Counted from the first letter of the stretch, positions 1 through 12,228 are shown. The stretch: DNA of 64,000 nucleotides from Lichtheimia corymbifera B2541 (GCA_000697475.1 JNEU01001098.1:62001-126000), one strand, 5' to 3'. Numbers and translations: made by a program. Notes: a model not told the origin generated them from the letters alone.

Positions 1-535
1 GACCTCATTTCTTACATGTTACTCGTTTAATTAGGCCTTTTACCCCGGATACAGTGCAGCGATAGGTGGCGGTACATTGGATGATGTCCATATCAACAAT
101 AATGCAGTGACCGAAATCATATTCCCCTTTCATATAACAGTGGACGCGATGGATCATAGTACACAAGCGATCATTTTTGATATTATGGGCAAATGCGGCC
201 TTACTGGAAACGATGCATCGGGGATCACGATTAATTACGATATTGTCCCCACACTTGATATTATCGGCATCAAGATCTCTCCCACTATTTCAAACCAAGC
301 AACATTGCCGTGCGACGATGCTGTAAGTGTGGTAGCTATTTCGATGATGCGTGTGTGATGCTTATGTTTTTTTTTTCCTTGTACATAGAAAATCCCAGAC
401 TTGTCATCCATCACTAGCCTTACAAGCCTTATTCCATCCGATGTTATAGATAATCTTCCCACAGATGCCATTCCAAGTGATATTGCTCAACAGACATCGT
501 TGCTGGATGGTTTACTCCCAACAGAAGGTGCATAG
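1..535 (+). CDS. Unknown protein, C-terminal part (possibly LEA2-like), 5' end outside window
   Basis: This is the 3' end of a gene that begins upstream of the window. An exon probably starts at 35 after a TTAG acceptor and stays open to 322. A GTAAGT intron (323-388) follows, and a last exon runs from 389 to the TAG at 533-535; both joins are in phase 0. The visible residues alternate hydrophobic and polar in a beta-strand pattern (NNAVTEIIFPFHITVDAM, then PTLDIIGIKISPTIS). That recalls the LEA2/Tag1-like domains of fungal membrane-anchored proteins, but the resemblance is impressionistic. The tail is serine- and proline-rich. No catalytic motif is visible, so the function is left open. Confidence 0.5.
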
Positions 536-648
536 ATATGATAGTAGACTTGTTTATTATGCAGACATCATCATTCCGATAGCCATTTGTAAATCTAAAC
601 TCAACTATTTTGACCCACACACACAGAGAGAGATTTGACACACGCACA

Positions 649-1524
649 ATGCTTGCCTTGCTAAATTCCCAACGCGTCTTGTTTCACCGGTCTTTGTCTT
701 CTTCTTCCACACGCACCATGTCTACTCATTCTCACCTTTCCGATGACTGCATCTTTTGCAAAATCATAAGGCAAGTGAGCGTCTTCCATTGCTGTCTGAC
801 GCGTTGCTCACATTGCTGGATTAGGGGTCAAATTCCTTCGTTCAAGCTTGTAGAGACCGACAAGAGGTAGCGTCGTTGACATGGCAACCTTTTTCATGCC
901 TTTTTATTCATTATTCCTTGTCAGCTTTGCCTTTATGGATATTGATCCTTTGAGTCCTGGTCACTCGGTAAGCTCTTTTCTTGACGGCATGATGTAAAAG
1001 TTCTTGTTGCTTATGGTTGCTATCATAGCTTGTTATCCCCAAATGTAACTATATCGTCATCTTCATCATCATTAACAACGAAGGATTAATCCAATGATGC
1101 GTGTATTATCAGATCATGCCGAGTTTTTCCATCAAGTGCCTGATGAATATCTTGCCGATGCACTTCCAGTCGCCAAAAAGATCGCTGCAGCTTCCAATTT
1201 GAAGCAGTACAATGTTTTGCAGGTAAGTTCTCTCTCTCGTTGTTCTTGGATGTCTTGTTTACTCACACAATCCCATGACGTTTCCTTTTTCACGTTGTAC
1301 AGAACAATGGAAAACTTGCAAACCAGGTTCGTCCTTTAACGCGTGCATTTATTTATACAAGTGCTTAACTCTTTATCATCCCACAGGCTGTACCGCACGT
1401 CCATTTCCACGTTATCCCTAAGCCCAACGAAGAACAAGGTCTTGGTGTGAGATGGAAGCCTATTGGCATGTCCAAGGATGAAGTTCAAAAGGTGTATGAT
1501 GAAACCATGAAGAACTTGCAGTAG
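649..1524 (+). CDS. HIT-family nucleotide hydrolase (Hnt1/HINT-like), probable mitochondrial leader
   Basis: HIT proteins hydrolyse nucleoside phosphoramidates and related nucleotides. The spliced product is about 164 residues. It has the family N-terminus (DDCIFCKIIRGQIPSFKLVE), a middle LVIPKYHAEFF segment and the catalytic histidine triad (VPHVHFHVIPKP) near residue 122. I count seven exons. The first intron (771-824) uses a GC donor: only AAG|GCAAGT to TTAG restores the conserved KIIRGQIPSF frame. The first ATG (649) precedes about 23 basic and serine-rich residues that resemble a mitochondrial presequence. A second in-frame ATG at 718 would give a cytosolic HINT-sized protein. The TAG stop at 1522 is followed by further in-frame TAG triplets. 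The family call is firm; the exact substrate is unknown. Confidence 0.9.
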
Positions 1525-1746
1525 TAGTAGTAGTAGTGGTTGTAGTTGTTGTTAAGTCAATCATTGAGTAAAGCGAATTCTCTTTCATTGTCGAATGGTG
1601 TTTACTATAACCAATATAGCAAGTAATGGGCAATGATTGTCATCCATAGGACAAACAAAGAAAAACCAGGGGGGTGGGGTTGATGGTGTAAGTTCTATTT
1701 ATGCAGAGGCGAGAAATTTCCCGAAAGTCACCTTTCTCTTCTTGCT

Positions 1747-2682
1747 ATGTTTCCACGTCAAACCTTTCAGCGTCATGCACTATCGTCGTTACCGAGACAA
1801 CCCTATCTTCAACAGCGATGCTTTTTCATGAACATGGCTCGTCGACCTGTGGGATCAACCATTGCTACTAATACTACTACTACTACAAAGACACCATTCC
1901 TTTATCGACCACCACCACAACAACAGCTTCTATTACACCACCACTACCAACAGCCATTCTTATTTCCACCACGTCGTTCATTTTCTGTTTGGCGGATCCC
2001 CATTTATCTTGCAACGACGAGCAAATGGAAACGTCGTTTAACGGTGCTTGGTAGTTTGGCGGGTATTACAACGATTGGTGCCATCTTGGGACCCGCCTTT
2101 TGGATTGTGATTGGAGGAGTAGCCACTGTAGCCACATGGCGAGTATGGCGTGCCACGAATCAATGGTGGCAATTGATCAATAATACAACGACGCCACAAG
2201 CGGTTGAACAACAAGCCAAAAGTCTGTACCAAGTACTAAAGCGCCAAGTAGGCTATCATCGTGGTGCTGAAGACGTGAGACAAGCAGCCATTGAGAAAAT
2301 CATGCAATGGGCGCACACGGATCAAGGGCATCATATCTTATTTAACGAATTAAACCTCGGTCATATTGACGATATTGATTTTTACCCGGTCCATTCAACG
2401 ACCAGCACGTCAAGAACCATCTCCTCTAATGGCCAAGAACAGACAGAGCGTCATATCTACATCGAATTCTGGGCACAAGATGATAATACGCCTGGGTATC
2501 GTGGAGGTAGCTGTTGTGTCCACGTAGATGCTGCTGTGGATAATCGGGGTAGCATTATTCTCAAGGATATCCGCTTGGCTGCGCCTGGATGGCATGCTGA
2601 TGAACATATTCCATTGAAGCAACAATCCCCAACAACACCCGATGGAAGAGTGATCGAAGGAGAATATCGCGATGTGCAGTAA
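1747..2682 (+). CDS. Orphan membrane protein with probable mitochondrial targeting sequence
   Basis: This is one uninterrupted frame of 311 codons. I do not recognise the family. The first 85 residues are rich in Arg, Gln, Pro, Thr and Ser with almost no acidic residues, as in a mitochondrial presequence. A Gly/Ile/Val-rich hydrophobic stretch follows at about residues 97-130 (SLAGITTIGAILGPAFWIVI) and could span a membrane once or as a hairpin. The remaining 180 residues look soluble and mixed alpha/beta, with a conserved-looking block (YIEFWAQDDNTPGYRGGSC) and an acidic C-terminus. In-frame ATGs at about 1828 and 1834 are alternative starts. There is no codon break or frameshift. An inner-membrane or matrix-associated role is inferred only from composition. 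Confidence 0.7.
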   Translation: MFPRQTFQRHALSSLPRQPYLQQRCFFMNMARRPVGSTIATNTTTTTKTPFLYRPPPQQQLLLHHHYQQPFLFPPRRSFSVWRIPIYLATTSKWKRRLTVLGSLAGITTIGAILGPAFWIVIGGVATVATWRVWRATNQWWQLINNTTTPQAVEQQAKSLYQVLKRQVGYHRGAEDVRQAAIEKIMQWAHTDQGHHILFNELNLGHIDDIDFYPVHSTTSTSRTISSNGQEQTERHIYIEFWAQDDNTPGYRGGSCCVHVDAAVDNRGSIILKDIRLAAPGWHADEHIPLKQQSPTTPDGRVIEGEYRDVQ

Positions 2683-2852
2683 TAGTCATAGTGGTTTATT
2701 GTTTATATGATATAAAAGCGCATTAACATGTGGCTTTCTTTCTATTGGACACTACGCTATTGATTGAAGAACTCCACGTCTTTTTTCTTTTTCAGGACAC
2801 ACAGCATGAATTATCTCTCTTTTTTTCTTTTCCTTTCTTTCACGCATAAACA

Positions 2853-5185
2853 ATGTCAAAGGAAAGCCTCATTAACCTTTCGGTCGAGAGTTGGGATGTC
2901 GAGAACAAGCATGCCATTGCTCGTATTGCCGGTCAAGCCCTTACTGTCGTTGAACCCATTGTACACCCATCATGGGCTCGCATGTGGTGGTCCGAATTGC
3001 GCAATTACCTCGGTCTCTCTCAAGAAGAACTAGGCAAGTGACTCATTCCTCTGTGTGTGTATATGTATCCTAACTCTTTGCTTTTGCAGTATCCAATCCC
3101 ATGTCGCTCGACTATGCTATCCAGCTATTGTCTAATAGCAAGCGAGATATCCGAATCGAGATCCTTGTTGACCTCTTGGCGCTCTCTATGCATCTCGATC
3201 ATCCAACGTATGTGTCTATGACAATCGGCAGGTTTCTATGTACAGAATGATACTAACGTGCATGATGATGTAGTAAAAAGGATACACCTGTCGTCTATGA
3301 TGCACGCTCACGTCGATTCCTGTTTGAACTGGCTCAGCTGATGAAACTGGCTCCTACGGATGTCACTGCCGTTGAACGTAGCGTGGCACAACAAATGTAC
3401 TTTGCACTGCAAGAAAACTCGGGAGAAGAAAAGGATCCACATCTTGAAGACCGGGCCACGTTGATGGATCAATCCGCCAAAACATCGATTCAAAACACAA
3501 ACAAGCAAAAGAAGCATCTGAAATGGCTCGCAACAGGAGCAGGTGTTTTGGGTGGAGGAGCATTAATTGGCAAGTAGATCACATCATAACGCATCTGCCT
3601 ATACGTTTTTCCTTATGCATGATTTCTTCAATAGCTTTGACAGGTGGTTTGGCTGCACCCTTGTTGGCTCCATTGCTTGTTGGTATGTTGGTCACGTTAG
3701 CAACTAAGCAGTAATTAGATCATGTCCTTATACCTGCTCTCCTTTGTATCTAGGTCTTACCGGTGCTACATTCTTTGCCACTGCCGGTGGTATTGCATTA
3801 GTGACAAGTCTGTTTGGTCTTACAGGTACGTTATTCATCTCATGATGATAATAGCTGGCAGATCAATCTCACTCTACTTTTTTTTTTGGAAAACAAAGGC
3901 GGCGGTCTTGCAGGTACGTGTTTGTGTGTCGGCCTCGATGTCATTATTCTCGAGAAGCTCATGTGATTGTATTGTATAGGGTGGAAAATGCATCGACGTA
4001 TGCAGGGTTTGGAGGAGTTTGCATTTGAACAAATTCTGAATGATGCCGATCTGCCGCCTATTCCGACTTTACAGGTATATACTATATACATATCCTTCTA
4101 CTTTGGCGCATGCTAACATGTTGATTTCCTAGTGCACCATTTGTATTTCTGGGTTCTTGATGGATAACAAGGATGAATTCAAGGTAATTATGGGCTTTTC
4201 TATGTCGGCGACGTATTAACGGTGGGTCATTTATCCGTCTGTAGACTCCATGGGAAAAAGCATTTGCTACTGCACGCAATTTCAACGATATCTACTGCTT
4301 ACGATATGAGACGGATGCGCTGATGGACCTTGGTATAGCGTTTGAAAAGTTTGTCAGAAATCAAGCTATCAAGTACGCCGGTGTCGAAGTAGCCAAGCAA
4401 ACAGCATTGCATGCATTCTTTGGTAATAACGATCATCCTCAGTTCATTGTACGATTATCTCACAGTGGATCCAATAATGTATAGCTGCGGTGGCTCTTCC
4501 AGCAACGTTGATGAAGATTGCAGATGTTGTGGATAACCCTTGGCAGATTGCTGTGGATCGTTCTCACAAGGCTGGCATTGGTATGTATGATGATATTAGA
4601 TGCTGAGCAGATGACTGAATGATGGGGCTTCTATAGTCTTGGCAGATGTGCTTGAAAAGCGTGTACAAGGCAATCGTCCATGCAGTTTGGTAAGTCTCTC
4701 TCTCTCTCTCTACGTGGTTGTTTTATTATTTGGATATATATAAAATAACCATGGGATGACTACATAGGTGGGCTACAGTTGTGGTTCCTTGGTGATCTGG
4801 CATTGTCTGAAAGAATTGTACGCAAGAGACAAGAAAGGATTGGTGGATCACGTGGTGCTTATGGGTGCTCCTATCGCTGGTGATGATACGCAAGGATGGC
4901 GTGAATGTGCGTCGGTCGTTTCGGGTCGATTCATCAATTGCTTCACAGACAAGGATTGGGTGCTTGGTAAGTTATAGATACGACTTTGGGGATCGATGAA
5001 TAAAAACTTACATGACAATTATTGTAGCCTTTGTATATAGACTTCATTCGCTCAATACCGAGGTCGCCGGTTTACGTCCTATCAAGAATGTGCACAGGAT
5101 TGAAAACGTGGAATTGCAGTTGGATGGCCATACCAGTTATAGAGATTCAGTACAAGAGATTATGATGCAAGTTGGCATGGCGTAA
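2853..5185 (+). CDS. DUF726/TMCO4-family alpha/beta-hydrolase-like membrane protein
   Basis: The spliced protein resembles TMCO4 and the yeast DUF726 protein Mil1. It has a soluble N-terminal half and then a glycine-rich hydrophobic hairpin region (GAGVLGGGALIALTGGLAAP, LVTSLFGLTGGGLAGW). A hydrolase-like domain follows with the nucleophile-elbow pattern G-x-S-x-G (VGYSCGSLVIWH) and the family block HVVLMGAPIAGDD. About 13 exons can be traced. Early ones are 2853-3033, 3090-3207, 3274-3569, 3635-3682, 3754-3825, a 15-nt exon at 3899-3913, and 3980-4074, all phase-consistent. Introns 3034-3089 and 3570-3634 fit only with GCAAGT donors. The stop is TAA at 5183-5185. In yeast the relative is a Golgi/trafficking protein; enzymatic activity here is inferred from the elbow alone. 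Confidence 0.88.
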
Positions 5186-5326
5186 ATAGCGAATACCCCT
5201 ATTAGAGTATAAACTTAGTAGTTAGTAGACTGGGTTGAGAAATATAAAGCTGGGTTGCTGTCAAATCCCGAGAGTAAAAAATTGCTTGCTTCTTTTGCCA
5301 CTTTTACACAACCGCCGCCACGCATA

Positions 5327-7347
5327 ATGGGACAACAAGAGAAAGAAAAGATCGAGGAGAAACCACAAGAGCACGAAATCGACATTGCTCGCAAAAAGGC
5401 TGAACGCAAATACAATCGAGGCAAACCGGTTGCTTTTGATGTAAGAAACAACACTGGATCGATCCAACGTCTCTAACGCATGCGATCGACCATTTACAGA
5501 AAGTCAAAGACAAGAAGCTCCGGGCCAAATTGCAGCGACAAGAAGAACAGATCCGAGAAGCAAGTGAATCAGCAGCCAGGGCCGAGCTGTTATTGCAAGA
5601 GGAGGCTGGTTTCCTTGAAGCAGAAGGCGTTGAGAAAACATACAACTACCGACAGGATCAATTATCAAAAGAAGTCGATATCAATACAAGCAAAAAGGTA
5701 AACAAGGGACATAGGTGTATGTATGGATCAAGTCTTATCTTACAAATGGGATCCATTATAGATATTTACGCTCGATCTCCCCGATCATGGCCCTTATTGC
5801 ATTGATTACACAAGAAATGGACGGTAGGTTAACGATAAAATGGGGAAGGAACAATACGCTGATATGGGATTGTAGGCATTTGCTTATGGGTGGCAAGCGT
5901 GGTCATCTTGCAGCATTTGACTGGCAAACGGGTCGACTTCATTTTGAAACACATGTCAACGAGCTTATTCGAGATGTCAAGTAAGTTGATCACATCGTTG
6001 TGTGGATTGGGATAGCGATTGACTTTTTGATTTTATTAGGTGGTTGCATAACGAGACGTTGCTGGCTACTGCTCAAAAGCAGCATGTGTTCATTTATGAT
6101 CAATCTGGTCTTGAAATCCATCGTTTGAAACATCATCAAGACGTTAACAAGCTCGAGTTTCTTCCTTATCATTTCTTGCTTGCATCGGTGGTAGGTGATC
6201 CTTCATGCACCATGTACACTATTAGAGATGACTGATCTAACTATGTTTTCAGGGCAATGCAGGTTATCTCAAATACCAAGATACATCTACGGGCCAATTC
6301 GTGACCGAGTTGCGAACGAAGTTAGGCTCTTGTCATACAATGGCACAGAATCCATGGAATGCTATTATACATTTGGGACACGTCAATGGTAAGTTGTTGT
6401 TGTTGTTGTTATTGCCATGCATGGCATATGGATGGCTAAGATGGCATGTAGGTACTGTAACATTATGGTCGCCCAATTCATCTCAGCCACATGTCAAGAT
6501 GCTTTGCCATAAGGGCCCGGTACAATCGCTGGCGGTGGATCCTACAGGTCGATATATGGCAACAGCTGGATTGGATGGCAAACTCAAAATCTGGGATATC
6601 CGTAAATATGAGCCATTGCAGGAATACTATTCACCACGACCTGCAACCTCATTATCCATTTCACAACGTGGTCTACTTGGTGTTGGATGGACGTCACATG
6701 TCACGGTAAGAGAGAGTGTGTGCGTGTCTAAGAATGTTGGATATTCATCTTTGTCATCTTAGATCTGGAAGGATGCATTCCGAACCAAGCAGCAATCACC
6801 TTATATGAATCATTTGCAACCATCATCGACCATTCGCGACATTCAGTTTGTACCCTACGAAGATGTTTTGGGCTTTGGACATGCCAAGGGTGTAAGCAGT
6901 ATTGTTGTTCCTGGAGCAGGCGAGCCCAACTTTGATACATTGGAGGCCAATCCTTATCAGACTGTCAAACAACGTCAAGAAGCTGAAGTGCATAGTCTTT
7001 TGGATAAATTGCAGCCTGAGATGATTGTCCTTGATCCTACACAAATTGGTCGTGTGACACGTGCCAGCAAGAATGAAATTCTGAAACGTCGACGAGAAGA
7101 AGAAATCAAAAACGACGCTGAAAGATTTAACCAAATGAAAAAGAAAACCAAACGACATATGCTGCGACAACGTAACGTGGTGGATCCTCGAAAGGTAAAT
7201 ATAGATATACACACAGTCGGGATTTCCCATCTCACCATTCTATGCACATATCAGGTTCAATTACAAGAAGACTTGCAGTATCAACGAGCCAAGATGGAAA
7301 AGAAGAAGAATGCAAAGCCATTTACTACATTAGACATTTTCGAATAA
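5327..7347 (+). CDS. UTP7: Utp7/WDR46, WD40 protein of the small-subunit processome
   Basis: Utp7 (WDR46/BING4) is a nucleolar WD40 protein of the U3 snoRNP/SSU processome, needed for 18S rRNA maturation. The spliced product of roughly 530 residues starts with a charged, coiled-coil-like N-terminus (KKAERKYNRGKPV). WD repeats follow (MATAGLDGKLKIWDIRKYE is the clearest), and then the BING4 C-terminal signature (VPGAGEPNFDTLEANPYQT) and a lysine/arginine-rich tail. Nine exons join in frame, starting with 5327-5440 and 5500-5697, and ending at TAA 7345-7347. The start is the first ATG in frame. The gene lies 141 bp downstream of the TMCO4-like gene on the same strand. Confidence 0.95.
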
Positions 7348-8194
7348 TAACATTGTGCATCATCCCCCATTTCATCATCCATTACTATTGTAATTAACGA
7401 CCCGTGTAACATGCTCATGTGCTGATCAATTGGTCTCGTCTTCTCCTTGTCGCGGACATGATTTGGCGTGTGCGGTGGTGGTGATGGTAGGAGAAGGATG
7501 AAGATCATCTAATGGGCGATCGTTTGTTTGGCAGAGGGCACGTGTGATCTTGGGTAACTGTTTTTTTGTTGTACACATGTCGCACATTATTTGATTTATT
7601 ATACAACATCGCAGTCGAGAAGGCATATAGATTGATGGCCAATCCATCTACCCGATCGGCAAGGGGGTGTATGTGTACTTGTTGCAACAAGGTCATTATG
7701 AGCCTTTTTCTTTTTGAGAATAACATAGCGAGACCGTGTGTTTCTTGATTATTTGAATCGCCGTGGCATATATAAGGACTGTTGTCGTGTGTGAATGATA
7801 CCTGCTGTTGTTGTTGTCATGTCACACACACATGGCAACCCTTGGATCTTGCCAATATGCATCATACTTTCGGAGACTTTGCTATAGAGGGAAATGCCTG
7901 CAGAGTTAATTGTTGCAAATATGCAAAAGGTATATGCAATAGCTGAAACAGGCTAAATTGCAGCGAGCATGTGTATGAGTGCAATGATGAAAATCTTTAT
8001 AGATATAGACTTTGTGTTGGTGATTGGGGTGTGGGGCTATGGATGCGTTTGAAAAGAAAAAAGCGAGCTGTATGTATATATATGAAACTCGCTCTTTGAT
8101 ACAATGGGTATCACAGAATGGTATTGAGAACAACAAATAGATATGATATACTTTGAAGGATATATGATGTGTGGATGATGATGATTGTGGCATT
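7348..8194. other. Intergenic region between convergent genes
   Basis: This is the 3' flank shared by UTP7 (+) and the C2H2 regulator (-). It contains GT-rich and CACA stretches and short ATATAT runs. I see no open frame with coding character, no tRNA and no repeat shared with the rest of the window. It probably holds both 3' UTRs and polyadenylation signals. Confidence 0.5.
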
Positions 8195-10154
8195 TCAGAA
8201 CATCCAGTCCAATTGAGTGTCACCCGATTTCGGAACTGCATGCGTTGTGTTACGCTCCTCAACAGCAGCAGCAGCAGCATCACCTTGTTGTTGTTGTTGT
8301 TGTTGCTGTTCTTCATGGGTCCGCTCATGCTTACGCAATGATCTCAAGTGATAATAAGCCTTGCCGCAATTTTCATATTGACATAGGTAAGGCCTCACAT
8401 TGGAATGAATCTTGGCATGGGTGGTAAGCGAGTCTGGTCGAGAAAACCTTTTGCCACATCCTATTACAGGTAATTCTCAGTCAGCCTTTTCGTGTTACCA
8501 TCACAGCTGTAGTAGTAGTAGTAGTAGTAGTGGACAACGTACCAGGCTCAGTGCATTCAAAGGGCCTTTCACCCGTATGGGTACGAAGATGGTTATGCAT
8601 CTTGTGACGTTTTGTAAATGGCTTTTGATTGCGTGGGCAATCTTTCCAACCACAGTAATATAATGCCTAAACGGATATAGGATGAGTGACATGTTACTAT
8701 GCGAATCATGCAAACTTTATACTACCTTGCCACTTCCGATATGCGTATCCTTCACATGCGTGATTAATTCATCAAGCGTCTTCATTTCGAGATAACAATC
8801 GGTCCATAGACATTGTAATCGTTCTTCTTCATCCATATTGGATTCAACACCACGACTTGCTGCTGCTGCTGCACATGCGTTACTTTGTTGCAGTTTTTCC
8901 AACAAGAGCATCTGCTGATCGAATTCATTGACTGTGCTTGTGGCAGAAAGAATAGGACTACAAATGGAGGATGAGGACGAAGTATCAGGTGACATCCATT
9001 TGTCTACAGGGCTCGATGTAGCTGTTGTAGCCGTGGTGGTACTATGGGTTGTCACATTGAGCTTGCCAAGAGATCGGTGTCGCTTGGCTCTTAAAACTTT
9101 GCGTAGCTTATTTTGCGGCATTTCTGGCTCCGGCTCTTTACCCTTATTCACAGGTTGATAGGGCGTCGAGACCGTGTGTCGACGTGGCATCGTTTGTCGT
9201 CGCATGGTAGAAGCAGTAGCAGCAGCAGCAGTTGTTGTTGTTGTTGCTTGTTGTTGCTGTGGTGGTGGTGGTGGTGGTGCATAAACCTCCTTGTTGGGGT
9301 AATTCATACTGTTGAGCTGATGGCTTTGTTGTGGATCATTCATCATCAAAGGAGGCTGAAGATTCATCAGGTTCTATGTATATGGCTACAAAGTCAATAC
9401 CCCATTTCCCTGTCACACACCTTTTACGATAATTACCTGGTCATACGTGTAAGGAGGGGATATGGGTGCTGCAGTTGTTGAAACAAAGGAAGGTGGTGGA
9501 TACATGTTGTTGGGTGCCATCATCATTGGATTATGGAAGCCATTGACCAAGTTTGATGACTCCATCATGGGTTGCTGTGGAAAAGTGGATGGTTGATACA
9601 TGAAATGATCCATCGATGGTTGTGGTGCATGTTGTTGTTGTTGTTGTTGTTGTTGCAATGCCATCGTATTGGGGTTAAAGTATTCTCCTCCACCAGCGAC
9701 AGCCACTTGACTTTTGACGATAGGAGCAGGAGTAACCGAGTTATAATCCATAAAATGGAAAGATGCTGCTGCCTGATCGTTGTTTTGCAGAAACTGAGAC
9801 GAGTTGGTGGTGGCCATCATTGCAGCAGATGGGTCGATGATAGTAGAAGAAGCAGCAATGGCGGCGGCGGCATGATTCTGTTTGGATGGATCTGGCTATT
9901 AATATTATATTATATATGGATTAATTTCTATTGCTGTATGAGATTGGCATATAATAATTTACCATGTGATGATGATGATGATGGATGTCTGAAGGAGGAA
10001 ACATCATACAACTATTGGCATTGTTTTTATCTGGTGCCACGGAGGATGTCATCATTTGATTTTGATGCGCCTCGAACGAGGCACTTTTGTCGCCCGAGAA
10101 ACCATACAAGGCATTTGGATCATTCATCATATCGCTGAAACTCGTGGTCGTCAT
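8195..10154 (-). CDS. C2H2 zinc-finger transcription factor, GLI/ZIC-like finger array, polyQ/polyH-rich
   Basis: Five exons (10154-9964 or 9963, 9895-9437, 9373-8726, 8666-8543, 8460-8195) give about 562 residues. The N-terminal 370 residues are low complexity, with runs of His, Gln, Ala, Pro and Ser, as in activation regions. The C-terminus carries four C2H2 fingers. The first is atypical and ZIC/PacC-like (CLWTDCYLEMKTLDELITHV). The next three are joined by linkers of the HTGERPF type (CTEPGCGKRFSRPDSLTTH, CQYENCGKAYYHLRSLRKH). The fingers identify a sequence-specific DNA-binding protein; its targets are unknown. The reading frame continues upstream of 10154, but only through a non-ATG start, so the ATG before TTTSFSDMM is preferred. 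Confidence 0.88.
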
Positions 10155-11209
10155 AATGAATTGTTCTCGCTCTCTCGCTCTTCGGAATATCGGGATAGTC
10201 GGAAGGAGGTTGGGGGGGCAACAGCTATGCACAAAGGTGTATGCCAAGCAGGCTGCAAGTGACAAGCTAATCGTAAAAAGTCCCAATGCCGAAATGGTGA
10301 ATGAGTGAGTGTGTGCTTACGATCCAGTACGCTGGCCAGCAGATAACTTACAGAGAAAGAAAAGGGGGAAAGAATGAAAAGTGATAGTTGACGTTGAGCT
10401 CAAAGTTTACACGACCAAGGCTACTGTTGCATGCAAAAGACTGGGTTTCTCGCGTAAAGATAAGAGATGGAATAGCTATGTGCGGTCTCAGGTCTATTGA
10501 CAAGAAGGAGGAGGAGAAGAGAAGAAAAAGAAAAGGCGAAAGAGAGCCAATGGATATTGATGATGCCAAAAAAAAACACTCTTCAAACGGGAAGGACAGT
10601 CTTCTTTTTTGTGTTGCATAGCTTGGCTTCCCTTTACTCCAGCGAATCATGTTGCTTGCTTCCATCAACAATACCACCACTACACCCTCCTTTTACTCTT
10701 ACAATGCAACAACACATGTATACGCCATCCATGTGTGGCACCACATAAAGTTGATATGCGCATACTCAAACAATACCATGTGATGCATCAAGAATGATGG
10801 TGATGATGACGATGATCGTGTCTCGAGCTTGATTGTAATAACCAATTGTGTATGGGTTGGAAAAGTGCAAGGTTGACTGTGTTACTCAGCCATGACATAA
10901 AAAGGCAACTACGTTAATAGCCATCCAATAAATCTCCTTGTGTGTGTATCGATATGCCCTTAATCAAAACGAGCAAGTGGCAAACATTTGCAGGGTTGCA
11001 GAGAGAGAGAGACACGCACACACTGAGAGAGTTTGTGCCACGCAAAAGGGCTAAAAAAGTCCGTTTCCTCTTTTACGATGGAATGTGCACACAATGCTAA
11101 AGTTGTACGGCCGACACGGAAGACCAAGAGTGTTGCACCCGAGACAAGGATCCACATCCGAAAGAGCTTAAGTCAAAATATTCGCCATTACATATACAAT
11201 GGACTCTCT
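10155..11209. other. Intergenic region, probable long 5' leader/promoter of the C2H2 gene
   Basis: No coding frame is supported. On the minus strand the stretch about 10350-10620 is strongly pyrimidine-rich (GA-rich on plus, for example 10505-10545), typical of fungal promoters and leaders. A short GAGA/CACA tract lies near 11000-11025. The far end includes the 3' flank of the Maf-like gene. No RNA gene was recognised. Confidence 0.45.
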
Positions 11210-12143
11210 TTAATGTCGTTGATAAAGTTGTTCTATGTCTCTTAATTCTTGATACAGTCGATGAATAGGTAACCCCACCTATTATGGTAATCGTCAACAA
11301 ACTTGGTATCCTTGTCAAACAATGATCCTTTTACTTACCACATTGTAATAATCCCCCTCAATCGATTCAATGAACATGGCAGCAGGTCCTTGAATTCCAT
11401 ATCCGCCGGCCTTGTCAAAGGGTTCGCCCGATGCGATATCTGTATCCAGGCAACGAGTGTCGTTGTTATGGTGATGAATGTTTGGTTCCCAAAAAAGAGT
11501 CGCACACACACACACACTTACATGCTTTCATCAAATCTGGATCAATTTCGGCAAACTTGACCATGGTTCCCTCCACAAAGTGTTTTTCACGATAATTTCC
11601 AGCACCCCAACTCTTGTCTGAGAAAATGATATGGACTCCCGTTATAACTTGGTGTTCTTTGCCGCTGAGAGCGCTGAGCATCACCTCGGCATGACCGGCA
11701 TTCCCTGGCTTGTTGAGGATATCACAATGTCCAGGACTGGCGTTGATCACTGTATCTGCTGCAATCACGATATCCGCATCCGGCAATGAAGGATCATTCT
11801 AAGCAACCAAGGTGAATACTGCATTCCTGCCATCATCATCATCATCATCCACATACCTGGCATCGTTCCCATACTTCTTCAGCCTTCATTTCAGCCGTTT
11901 CACTCACATACGATTGAGCAAGTCGATACTCGTATGGATCAACACAATCATCCGCAAGGGTTGGTACGACTTCAAACCTGACTCCCTAAAGTGATCATCG
12001 TCAGCTTTCTCATTGTCGGGTCCCTGACTCCCATGGACATGGTCACTTGCCATTTGACTCAAGAGCTCTCGTCTCCGTGGCGATGCTGAAGCCAAGACAA
12101 TCTTTTTGTTTGCAACATTCGGCAACCAGGACAAGTCAATCAT
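11210..12143 (-). CDS. Maf-family nucleotide pyrophosphatase
   Basis: Maf/ASMTL-like proteins hydrolyse non-canonical or modified nucleoside triphosphates to monophosphates in the cytosol. The product has the Maf N-terminus ([19 protein letters not shown]), the central catalytic-site motif with its aspartate ([11 protein letters not shown]) and the C-terminal block [14 protein letters not shown] followed by [16 protein letters not shown]. Five exons start with 12143-12051, 11985-11857 and an exon beginning at 11798, and end at the TAA read from 11212 to 11210. The first intron (12050-11986) needs a GCAAGT donor directly after the codon for Met31; the nearby GT alternative gives an early stop. 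The start lies 85 bp downstream of the stop of the neurofibromin gene on the same strand. Confidence 0.92.
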
Positions 12144-12228
12144 TGTGTTTGAAAACGAGCAAGGGAAAAAAGAGAGCGTGGCCGAAATTTAGCCTCAGAA
12201 GCATCCAACAATTATGCATCGTGTTTAT

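Noticed and set aside
10155..10286. Upstream extension of the C2H2 regulator with a signal-peptide-like stretch
   Set aside because: It lacks an ATG start, and a secretion-like segment makes no sense on a nuclear factor; it is treated as 5' leader.
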